NCBI GenBank assembly: GCA_902806085.1
Contig: CADCVH010000102.1
Coordinates: forward strand, 62,001 to 126,000
Direction of reading: 5' to 3'
Length of the DNA stretch: 64,000 nucleotides
From: an uncultured Rubrobacteraceae bacterium
GTDB lineage: Bacteria > Actinomycetota > Rubrobacteria > Rubrobacterales > Rubrobacteraceae
Part shown: positions 19,645-31,540 of the stretch, one piece after another
Position numbering within the stretch: the stretch's first letter is position 1
Layout of the letters: each line of letters starts with the position of its first letter
The notes under the pieces: generated by a model
Databases searched by the model: none
Told to the model about the DNA's origin: nothing
The model's input: only the letters and a program-made list of their open reading frames with translations
Program-made: the position numbers and the translations under genes

Positions 19645-20883
19645 TTGAGGGTCCTCTCGGTCAACTGCGGCTCCTCGACGCTGAAGTTCAAGCTCGTCGA
19701 TGTGGGGGAGAACGCCCGGGAATTGGCCGGCGGCGTCGTCGAGCGGATAGGGGGCGAGGGGCCTTCCCTGCTCTTTCGCACAAACGGCGTCGCGACGCGG
19801 GAACCCGTGGCGCGGGAGCCCGTGGCGGCCCCCGACCACGAGGCCGCGATCCGTCGGGTCCTGGACCGTCTCTCTTCCGCCGGCTTTACGGGCCGCGACG
19901 GGCCGGACGCCATCGGCCATCGCGTCGTCCATGGCGGGGAGCATTTCGCGGGGCCCGCCCTTATAGACGAGGGGGTGATGTCCGCCATCCACCGGCTCGG
20001 CGAGCTTGCGCCGCTCCACAACGGTCCGGCGGTCGCGGCCATACGGGCCGCCCGCGAGACGGCCGGGCCCGGCGTCCCGATGGTGGCGGTCTTCGACACC
20101 GCCTTCCACCGGACCATGCCCGAGCGCGCCGCCCGCTACGCCATCCCCCGGGAGCTCGCGGAGAGGCACCGCATCCGGCGCTACGGCTTCCACGGCACCG
20201 CCCACCGTTGCATGGTCCGGCGCTACGCCGGCCTCACGGGGAGGCCGGTCGAGGACGTCAGGCTCGTCACGTTGCAGCTAGGGAACGGCTGTTCGGCGGC
20301 GGCCGTTGAGGGCGGGCGCTCGGTCGATACCTCGATGGGTTTCACGCCGCTTGAGGGGTTGGTGATGGGGACGCGCTCGGGGAGCGTGGACCCGGCCCTG
20401 ATCCCCTACCTCGCCCGCCGCGAGGGCGTGGACGCGGCGGAGGTCGAGGGCTGGCTCAACAGGCGCTCCGGCCTCCTCGGCGTCTCCGGGACTTCCCGCG
20501 ACGTGCGGGAGCTGCTGGAGGCCGAGGCGGGGGGCGACGCGGACGCGGCCCTGGCTCTCGAGATGTTCTGCTACGGGGTTCGCAAGCAGGTCGGGGCCTA
20601 CCTGGCCGCGCTGGATGGTGCTGACGCCGTGGTCTTCGGCGGCGGCATCGGGGAGAACGCGCCGTCGATACGGGCGCGCGTCTGCGCCGGCATGGGCTGG
20701 TGCGGGCTCGTCCTGGACGGGGGGCGCAACGACCGCGCCGTGGGCGTCGCCGTGGGCGTCGGCGCCAGGATCAGCGCGGACCACTCGGGGATCGACGCCT
20801 ACGTCATCCCGGTGGACGAGGAGACGGCCATCGCGGAGGACACCGCCCGCTGCCTGCGCCCCCGCGAGGGAGACGCAGGGTGA
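19645..20883 (+). CDS. ackA: Acetate kinase
   Basis: VNCGSSTLKFKLVD, GHRVVHGGEHF, FDTAFHRTMP, RYGFHGTAH, LQLGNGCSAAAVEGGRSVDTSMGFTPLEGLVMGTRSG, VFGGGIGENAPSIR. Confidence 0.92.
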   Translation: MRVLSVNCGSSTLKFKLVDVGENARELAGGVVERIGGEGPSLLFRTNGVATREPVAREPVAAPDHEAAIRRVLDRLSSAGFTGRDGPDAIGHRVVHGGEHFAGPALIDEGVMSAIHRLGELAPLHNGPAVAAIRAARETAGPGVPMVAVFDTAFHRTMPERAARYAIPRELAERHRIRRYGFHGTAHRCMVRRYAGLTGRPVEDVRLVTLQLGNGCSAAAVEGGRSVDTSMGFTPLEGLVMGTRSGSVDPALIPYLARREGVDAAEVEGWLNRRSGLLGVSGTSRDVRELLEAEAGGDADAALALEMFCYGVRKQVGAYLAALDGADAVVFGGGIGENAPSIRARVCAGMGWCGLVLDGGRNDRAVGVAVGVGARISADHSGIDAYVIPVDEETAIAEDTARCLRPREGDAG

Positions 20884-20902
20884 GACGGCCCCAGGGTGCC
20901 GT

Positions 20903-21166
20903 TCAGGCGCGGTCCTGCACGCCGCCCGCCCCGGCCATGCCCGCGCAGTGGGCGCAGCAGAAGAACCGTCCGCCGGCCTCGACGCCGTGCCCGATCACCT
21001 TCACGCCGCAGTGCTCGCAGGCGGGGGCGAGAGCGTGGATCGCGCACTCGAAGCTGTCGAACGTACGCGCATCTTGTCCTGGCAGGGTTACCTGAAAGGC
21101 TTTGTCGTACTCGTTTCCGCACACCTCGCACTGGGCCACGCCAATCTCCTTTACGAAGAGGGCCAA
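20903..21166 (-). CDS. Small cysteine-rich putative zinc-binding protein
   Basis: CEVCGNEYDKAF...CAIHALAPACEHCGVKVIGHGVEAGGRFFCCAHCAGM; several CxxC motifs. Confidence 0.7.
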   Translation of the reverse strand: MALFVKEIGVAQCEVCGNEYDKAFQVTLPGQDARTFDSFECAIHALAPACEHCGVKVIGHGVEAGGRFFCCAHCAGMAGAGGVQDRA

Positions 21167-21591
21167 TTCCCGATCTTTACAGTAACTACCCCGGCCCTAT
21201 TGAGGACAAACGCTCGATCGACGCCGTAACAGGAGTCGTATGCGCGCCGCAGCAGGGCTGGCAGCAGGGAGGCGCGGACCGCTTGCCAGGGTCGAAAGCA
21301 CACGCCTCGCATCGATCGTGAATGTAGCGGACCCCAGATATTGCGCTGAGGGAGGAGGTGCGTTCACGCCCCCTCCTCCCGGCGGCAGGCCCGCGCGGTG
21401 GGCCGCCCCGGGTCGCGGTACCGGCACACACAGCTAGCATCGGAGACGGCCCAGTACATCTCGTGGGTCCCGTAAGCTTCCGGAACGGTCCCCCCGGCGC
21501 CGGCCGGGTTTCTGCGCTTCGGATTCCTCGCGCCATCCTCTTACGTCTCTACGGGCCGCGTCGTCTCTCTTGCCTCCTCTTGCGCCGCTCC

Positions 21592-22560
21592 TCAATCCTC
21601 CACAGGGGGATCGTAGGCCACGGTGCGATTGCGACCCGCCCTCTTCGCACGGTAGAGCGCGGCGTCGACGTTCTTCAACGGCGCCACAACCTCGGCCTCT
21701 TTGTGCGGCGTCAGCACGGCCACCCCCGCGCTGACCGTGAGTACCCCGGGCGGGGTCTTCGCCTCGTGCGGGATTCCGAGGTTCTCGACGGCCCGGCGTA
21801 CGCGGTCCGCGACGACGCTCGCCGATGCGGGGGACTGTTCGGGCAGGACGATCAGGAACTCTTCTCCGCCGTAGCGGTAAGCCGCATCACCGCTGCGAAG
21901 GTGCCCCTTCACGGCGTCCGCCACCTTCATTAGCACCTCGTCTCCCGCCAAGTGGCCGTAAAAGTCGTTGTACCGCTTGAAAAAGTCGATGTCGCAGAGC
22001 GCCGCCGAGTATTCGTGTCCGTAGCGCTCCACCCGACCGCGTATCGTCTCCAAGTCCTCCTGCAGCAGGAGGCGATTGCCGAGCCCCGTCAAGGGGTCCG
22101 TGCGCGCCTGCTCGAACAGCCGATGATTCGACCGCTCCAATCGGCGGTTCAACTGCTCCAGGACCGCCGTCTTCTCGGCCAGTTGCCGGTGCAAGGACGT
22201 GACCCGAGAAGCCGAGATCAGCCTGACCTTCAACTCCTCGACGTCGAGCGGCTTGGTCAGATAGTCGTCGGCGCCCGCGTCCACGCCCGTCAACACGTGC
22301 TCCCTCTCCCCGCGCGCCGATAACAGGATGAAGTACGTGTAAGCGTCCCGCTTCTCCCCGCGGACCCTGCGACAAAGCTCCAGCCCGTCGACGTTAGGCA
22401 TCATCCAGTTGCTGAGAACGACGTCCACCTCGGAATTGTGGAAGATTTCCCACGCCTCCTCGCCGTCCTTTGCCACAAGGCACTCGTAGCCGCACTTCTC
22501 GACGGTCATCTGGTGGATCAGCCGGGAGGGCGGATCGTCTTCGGCGATCAAGACTCTCAT
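21592..22560 (-). CDS. Response regulator with GGDEF output domain (diguanylate cyclase, PleD-like)
   Basis: REC (MRVLIAEDDPPSRLIHQMTVEKCGYE...) + YGGEEFLIVLPE. Confidence 0.92.
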   Translation of the reverse strand: MRVLIAEDDPPSRLIHQMTVEKCGYECLVAKDGEEAWEIFHNSEVDVVLSNWMMPNVDGLELCRRVRGEKRDAYTYFILLSARGEREHVLTGVDAGADDYLTKPLDVEELKVRLISASRVTSLHRQLAEKTAVLEQLNRRLERSNHRLFEQARTDPLTGLGNRLLLQEDLETIRGRVERYGHEYSAALCDIDFFKRYNDFYGHLAGDEVLMKVADAVKGHLRSGDAAYRYGGEEFLIVLPEQSPASASVVADRVRRAVENLGIPHEAKTPPGVLTVSAGVAVLTPHKEAEVVAPLKNVDAALYRAKRAGRNRTVAYDPPVED

Positions 22561-22561
22561 G

Positions 22562-26596
<4,035 letters not shown>

Positions 26597-26939
26597 CTGG
26601 ACTGTTTTTCCCCTACAGTTTTGCTAACAACGCCTTCCGGCCACCGGTCCAAGGATACACAATGCTCGCACCGTTCGCCTACCGAGGGCGAGGGCGCACC
26701 TGCATCGCCCGCGAGGCCTTTCGCGCGATCCTGCCAAACCTACCGAGCACCTGGACCGGACTACCCCAGATCGGCAAGCGAAAGGGCGTCGAGGCTGCTA
26801 CGTCCGGTCCTTTTGGGTGCCTAAGTGTCGCCCAGCTATCCCGTCCCCGCAAATCACGGCCGGTCTCCACGCCCCAGGGGTAGGGATTGCAAATCTCCCG
26901 GGTCAACTGCGTTACGCCGTTGAAGGTGTCGAAGCACCG

Positions 26940-27608
26940 CTATTGGGCGATGTCTATACCCACAAAGTCCATCGAACCCTCAAACACGTCGTCGAGTGGG
27001 ACTGCCGTTTTGGCTCCCACCAGGACCTCTTTGCCGTTGGCGATCGAGCCGGCCGTGCCCGTCTTCGAGTAGGACTCTCCGTCTACCATCGCCACGACCG
27101 AGTTGCTCGTTTTCGTGCACTCGAGCGTGTGCCGATTTCCGTCCACGATGTCGACATTTGCCACCCTGTTGACTCTTCCGATGTTTCCCCTGAACAAGCA
27201 GTTGAGCGTGCCGACCGTAGGGTCGCTCGTCCTCTTTATCTCCATCTTGTAGTCGCCGCCGGTGGTCCCGGAAAGGCCCTTGCGGACGATGTCGTAGCTG
27301 TCGTCGTTCATCGCCCCGCTGGGTACCGTGACGGAGGCCCTGAGCGTGATCTCCTTGTCTACTGGGTCGAGGCTGTTGTTGTCCGGCACGGCTACGCGCG
27401 AGGTCGAGCCGTCGAAGACGTAGGTCGACCCCGTTCGGACCACGTCCGTCGGGTTCCCGTCGTTGCCGTTGCCGGACGAGTCGATCATCTGCCCGGACGT
27501 CTCGTTCATTTGCCAGTCCGCCGCCTTCGGCAGCACGGCCCACGCCGGCGAAGCTACGAGCAAGAGAGCAACAACGAGTGTTCCGAAGACGAGCTTTCCG
27601 TGTTCCAT
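26940..27608 (-). CDS. Secreted LamG/concanavalin A-like domain protein
   Basis: Signal peptide MEHGKLVFGTLVVALLLVASPAWA; DWQMNETSGQMIDSSGNGNDG...YVFDGSTSRVAVPDNNSLDP typical of LamG folds. Confidence 0.82.
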   Translation of the reverse strand: MEHGKLVFGTLVVALLLVASPAWAVLPKAADWQMNETSGQMIDSSGNGNDGNPTDVVRTGSTYVFDGSTSRVAVPDNNSLDPVDKEITLRASVTVPSGAMNDDSYDIVRKGLSGTTGGDYKMEIKRTSDPTVGTLNCLFRGNIGRVNRVANVDIVDGNRHTLECTKTSNSVVAMVDGESYSKTGTAGSIANGKEVLVGAKTAVPLDDVFEGSMDFVGIDIAQ

Positions 27609-27745
27609 CTTCTATCCTCCTTTAGATGCCTTTTACGGTCGGAGAAGAGGCCTCTCGCTTCACGTAGACAACCTGCGTACTTTCGGAACCATTGTAACAA
27701 GCGGTAGACAGAGTTGGTAGAACTCGTGTACCCGCCATCGGGTAA

Positions 27746-27777
27746 AGGGGGCGGGGTCCGTGCTGGCCCCGCCCCCT
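27746..27777 (-). terminator. Strong hairpin downstream of the NlpC/P60 gene (putative terminator)
   Basis: AGGGGGCGGGG-tccgtgctgg-CCCCGCCCCCT, 11-bp perfect stem; lies 3' of the minus-strand nlpC gene. Confidence 0.55.
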
Positions 27778-27798
27778 AAGCCCTAGTACCCCGCCACC

Positions 27799-28230
27799 CT
27801 AGTAGACGTCCACCGCGCCGACGTAGCCGGGAACGTACTCTATGGGCGTCTCCACCACCGCCCCGAAGTAGGTCGAGGCGTGGATGACCGTCCCGTAACC
27901 CGTGGCTATGCCGACGTGGGAGACGCCGTAGCCCGCCTCGTCGAAGAACACGAGGTCCCCGGCCTCGCCCCCCGAGGGGTATCCGTAGGAGTATTGGGCC
28001 GCCGGGTCGTCGGGCAGGTAGACGCCGAGGTCCGCGAACACGGCCGAGGTGAACCCCGAGCAGTCGGCCCCGTAGGCGCCGTAGGGCGTCCCGAGCCAGG
28101 CGCGGGCCTCCGCGACCGCCGCCTCCCCGGACCCGTAGGCCGTCTGGGCTTCGGCCTCGGCCGGAGACCAGACGACGAGGCCCGCCAAAAGCAGGGCACA
28201 GCAGGACAGAACAGCGGTGAGATACCGCAT
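27799..28230 (-). CDS. NlpC/P60 family secreted peptidase
   Basis: Signal peptide MRYLTAVLSCCALLLAGLVVWSPAEAEA; ARAWLGTPYGAYGADCSGFTSAVFADLGVYLPDD...GDLVFFDEAGYGVSHVGIATGYGTVIHAS. Confidence 0.9.
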   Translation of the reverse strand: MRYLTAVLSCCALLLAGLVVWSPAEAEAQTAYGSGEAAVAEARAWLGTPYGAYGADCSGFTSAVFADLGVYLPDDPAAQYSYGYPSGGEAGDLVFFDEAGYGVSHVGIATGYGTVIHASTYFGAVVETPIEYVPGYVGAVDVY

Positions 28231-28404
28231 AGAGATCAACCCCCTCCAGAGTCGCTCGCTTTGCTTACTGACCGTGGACCTTAGCACGGTGCGGAAAGGC
28301 CCCGCATAGGCCGGATGGCACATTCCTCATCGCCCCAATCTCCCTCGTCCCTTGCGATGGTAAAGGCTGGGCCCCGCGTGGGTCCGGGATCCCGATCCTA
28401 CGAG

Positions 28405-28855
28405 ATAGGCGCCGGGCGACACTTGCCCGGCCTCCCCACCACGAGACCCGGCCATGGGTGGGGGCGAGGAACCCCGTCCCGACGAAGCGGGCGCCCGAGG
28501 GACGGGGCGAGCCAGCGGCGCGACCGGCCACGCGGGGGCTTCGGCACCCCGTGGCCGGTTGCGTGTTGGGAAAGGGACCCGATGCGCAGGGGGAGCGGTG
28601 GCGGGGAGGACGACGGCGGGGGAGGCGCACGGGCAGGGCAAGCTGGGCCTCCCCCCGGCTACGGGCCGGGGCGCGTACCGTGCACGGAGATCGGCAAGCA
28701 CCGGCGCGTGAAGCGCGGGGAGATGGAGGGCTCTCTGGAGGGGGCTGCGGTTTTCGAAGGTGTGGGAGGACTACGGGTAGCCGCGTCTCCCCTGAACGAT
28801 CCGCTAAAGTTCGGGCCCCACGCAGGCAATAGGTAACGAACGCGGGGCCCGGTAT
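28405..28855 (+). ncRNA. Candidate structured non-coding RNA (multi-stem), unidentified family
   Basis: No convincing ORF. Read by eye: 28411-28417/28425-28431; 28434-28440/28457-28463; 28472-28480/28499-28507; 28523-28532/28550-28559 (UUCG loop); 28560-28570/28578-28588; 28618-28626/28647-28655; 28717-28725/28784-28792; 28812-28819/28844-28851. Plus-strand assignment is tentative (purine-rich apparent loops). Confidence 0.35.
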
Positions 28856-29313
28856 GAGAGAAGACACGGGACGGACTCGAGGGGGGCATGAACCCAATTC
28901 CCGATCTTCGAGAGTACTTTACGGGATAGGCCCGTCGCGGCGCATCGGCCGAAAGGACCGTATTCGGGCCGATCCTCGGCTAGCCCCAGGGTACTAGTCC
29001 CACCCCAGAACTTCCTATAATCTCCACCTCTCCGCCGTTGGGAGAATAAAAGAATGGGCCGGGTTGGCGCTTCCGGGTTCGGTCGGATTGGCTCAAGCTT
29101 GTACGTGACCCCGTCTTGCAACGCGATTACAAACTATGGTGGGTTTTTCTCGTAACTCGAGACCGAGGTCGCCGCGAAAACCGAGTACAGGCGGCTCCCG
29201 GGCATGAACGGGGGAGAGGGAACGGGGGGAGGCATCCGCGATAAAGTAATGGTAGACGGTCGTCTTGCCCGCTCCCGCAGCCTCTTGCCCTGAAGATCTA
29301 CTACAATCGGCAC

Positions 29314-31146
29314 GTGAGAGAGGACTTCAGAGAGGAACCCGCCGAGGGTCCCCGGCGGACGTACGAGGAGCTGCTCGCCTTGGAGGTCCGCTACCGAACC
29401 GTAATCGAGCAGTCCCCGCTCTCCATACACGTCTTCTCCCCCGACGGCACCTCGCTGCTCGCGAACGCCTCCTGGGACGAGTTGTGGAACCTGGAGGAGG
29501 GCGAGGAGCCAGAGGGCTACAACATCTTCGATGACGAGCAGCTTCATGCCACGGGGCTGATCCCCCACATCGAGGAGGGCGTGGCCGGTGAGGCCGTCAC
29601 CCCGCGGCCCCTCTTGTACGATCCGGCCGAGACCGGGCGCGGGGGAGAACCGAGGTGGCTGCAGCCTTTCGTCTACCCGGTCAAGGACGAGGGGCAACGG
29701 GTGCGCGAGGTGACCCTCATCATCGAGGACGTCACCGAGCGCAAGAGGCTCGAAGAGGAGCTCGCTTACCGGGCCAACCACGACCCCCTCACCGGCCTGC
29801 CCAACCGCATCCTTTTCTTGGAGCGCCTGGGAGCGGCGCTCGAGCGCGCCGGGCGGCGGGACGAAGCCGGCAATGGAGCCGGCAATGGAGCCGGCAATGG
29901 AGCCGACAAGGTTGCGGTGCTCTTCACCGACCTGGACAACTTCAAGTACGTCAACGACTCTTTGGGCCACAGGGCCGGCGACGAGCTGCTGATCCAAGTC
30001 GCCGGGCGCCTGCGCGGTTGCTCGAGGTCCGGGGACACGGTGGCCCGCCTCGGGGGGGACGAGTTCGTCGTCCTGCTGGAGGAGGTCGGGAGCCTCGCCG
30101 ACGCGGTCGCCGCCGCCGAGGGGCTGGCGCGGGAGCTGGACGCCCCCTTCGACCTGGACGGACGCGAGGTCTTTGCGACGACCAGTACCGGCATAGTTTT
30201 CGGCGGTCCCGGCGAGGCCGGCGGGTCGGAAGCCGAGGGGCTCCTTAGCAGCGCCGACACGGCGATGTACCGCGCCAAGGAAGGCGGCAAGGACCGCCAT
30301 GCGGCGTATGAGGTGGGCATGCGCGCCAGGGCTTCGGAGCGCCTGGGGCTGGAGGCCGACCTCAGGCGGGCGCTGGAGCGGGAGGAGTTCGTGCTTCGCT
30401 ACCAGCCCGAGGTTGACCTTAGGAGCGGCAGGACGGTCGGCGTGGAGGCGCTCGTCAGGTGGCAACACCCGGAGCGTGGCCTAGTGCCCCCCTCGGAGTT
30501 CGTCCCGCTCGCGGAGGAGACGGGCCTCATCGTCCCCATCGGGCGTTGGGTGCTAGGCGAGGCCTGCCACAAGGCGCGGGCCTTGCGAGGACGGCTTCCC
30601 GGGGGTGTCGGCGGGGCCGGGGAGGTGCCCCCGACGATCTTCGTCAACCTCTCCGCCAGGCAGTTCCGCCACCGCGGGCTGGTCGAGGAGGTGACCGAGG
30701 CCCTTCGGGAGGCCGGGTTGGAGCCCGAGGCGCTGGCCCTCGAGATCACCGAGAGTGCGGTTATGGGGGACCCCCCCGAGGCCGTGGTGACCCTGAGGGG
30801 GCTCAAGGCCCTGGGCGTCGGGCTCGCCGTGGACGATTTCGGCACGGGCTACTCGTCCATGAACTACCTCAAGCGCTTCCCCGTCGACCACCTCAAGGTC
30901 GACCGCTCCTTTGTGGCCGGGCTCGGACGAAGCCGGGAGGATGAGGCCATCGTATCCGGCGTGGTTGGCCTGGCGCACGCCCTGGGCTTGGGCGTGATCG
31001 CCGAAGGAGTCGAGACCGAAAGCCAGCTCGCCCGACTGCAGGAAATGGGGTGCGAGACGGCGCAAGGCTACCACTTCGCAGAGCCCCTGCCGGGCGAGGC
31101 GTTGCTCGAGTGGCTGGCCACCGACCGCGAACGATTGCGTTCCTGA
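29314..31146 (+). CDS. PAS-GGDEF-EAL protein (diguanylate cyclase/phosphodiesterase)
   Basis: ARLGGDEFVVLLEE; VEALVRWQHPERGLVPP; LALEITES; VDDFGTGYSSMNYLKRFP; LKVDRSF; IAEGVET; QGYHF. Confidence 0.93.
   Translation: MREDFREEPAEGPRRTYEELLALEVRYRTVIEQSPLSIHVFSPDGTSLLANASWDELWNLEEGEEPEGYNIFDDEQLHATGLIPHIEEGVAGEAVTPRPLLYDPAETGRGGEPRWLQPFVYPVKDEGQRVREVTLIIEDVTERKRLEEELAYRANHDPLTGLPNRILFLERLGAALERAGRRDEAGNGAGNGAGNGADKVAVLFTDLDNFKYVNDSLGHRAGDELLIQVAGRLRGCSRSGDTVARLGGDEFVVLLEEVGSLADAVAAAEGLARELDAPFDLDGREVFATTSTGIVFGGPGEAGGSEAEGLLSSADTAMYRAKEGGKDRHAAYEVGMRARASERLGLEADLRRALEREEFVLRYQPEVDLRSGRTVGVEALVRWQHPERGLVPPSEFVPLAEETGLIVPIGRWVLGEACHKARALRGRLPGGVGGAGEVPPTIFVNLSARQFRHRGLVEEVTEALREAGLEPEALALEITESAVMGDPPEAVVTLRGLKALGVGLAVDDFGTGYSSMNYLKRFPVDHLKVDRSFVAGLGRSREDEAIVSGVVGLAHALGLGVIAEGVETESQLARLQEMGCETAQGYHFAEPLPGEALLEWLATDRERLRS
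29866..29907. repeat. 12-bp tandem repeat (GCCGGCAATGGA), ~3.5 copies, in frame within the GGDEF region
   Basis: Encodes AGNGAGNGAGNGAD just before VAVLFTDLDNFK. Confidence 0.9.
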
Positions 31147-31540
31147 GCCCCCAAGACCTTCGAGCGCGCAAACGATCCGAAGCCCCCGAACGTCCGCAAA
31201 AGCGGACGGCTCAAAAGTCGGGAACATCGACCTCCGGGATTCGGACCTCCGAAGGCTCGACCGGGTCGTCGCAGCGGGGCTCCTCCGGCGAGGTGCCGGG
31301 CGGTGCCGATCCGGGCGCGGAGGCCATACGCCCCAGGCCGAACACAGCCGGTTGGACGCTCCGGCCGGCGCGTTCCACGAAGCCGCTGAAGGCCAGGTAG
31401 GCCAGCTCCGCGCTCCGAAGCCTCCTGCTCGCCTAAACCGGCCTCCAGGAAGAGCCCCGCACGAGGCCGACCGCCTGAGCTCCGAAGGGGCATCGCATGG
31501 TTCCGGGAGGATTTTACGGCATGGGGAGACGGCGTCCTTA

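Noticed and set aside
5744-20205. Very long opposite-strand ORFs (e.g. 5744-7828 +, 8470-10086 +, 11535-14237 +, 11779-13404 -, 17746-20205 -)
   Set aside because: They shadow well-supported genes and have Arg/Gly/Pro/Ala-rich translations typical of spurious frames in high-GC DNA.
28405-28855. RNase P RNA, tmRNA, SRP RNA or group I/II intron as identity of the structured region
   Set aside because: 'GAGGAAC' occurs but the remaining RNase P conserved segments (ACAGAAA, GGGUAAG-type, CCCGGCUUA-like) are absent; no tmRNA tag ORF/tRNA-like ends, no SRP GGAA core, no domain V-like or P7-like element seen.
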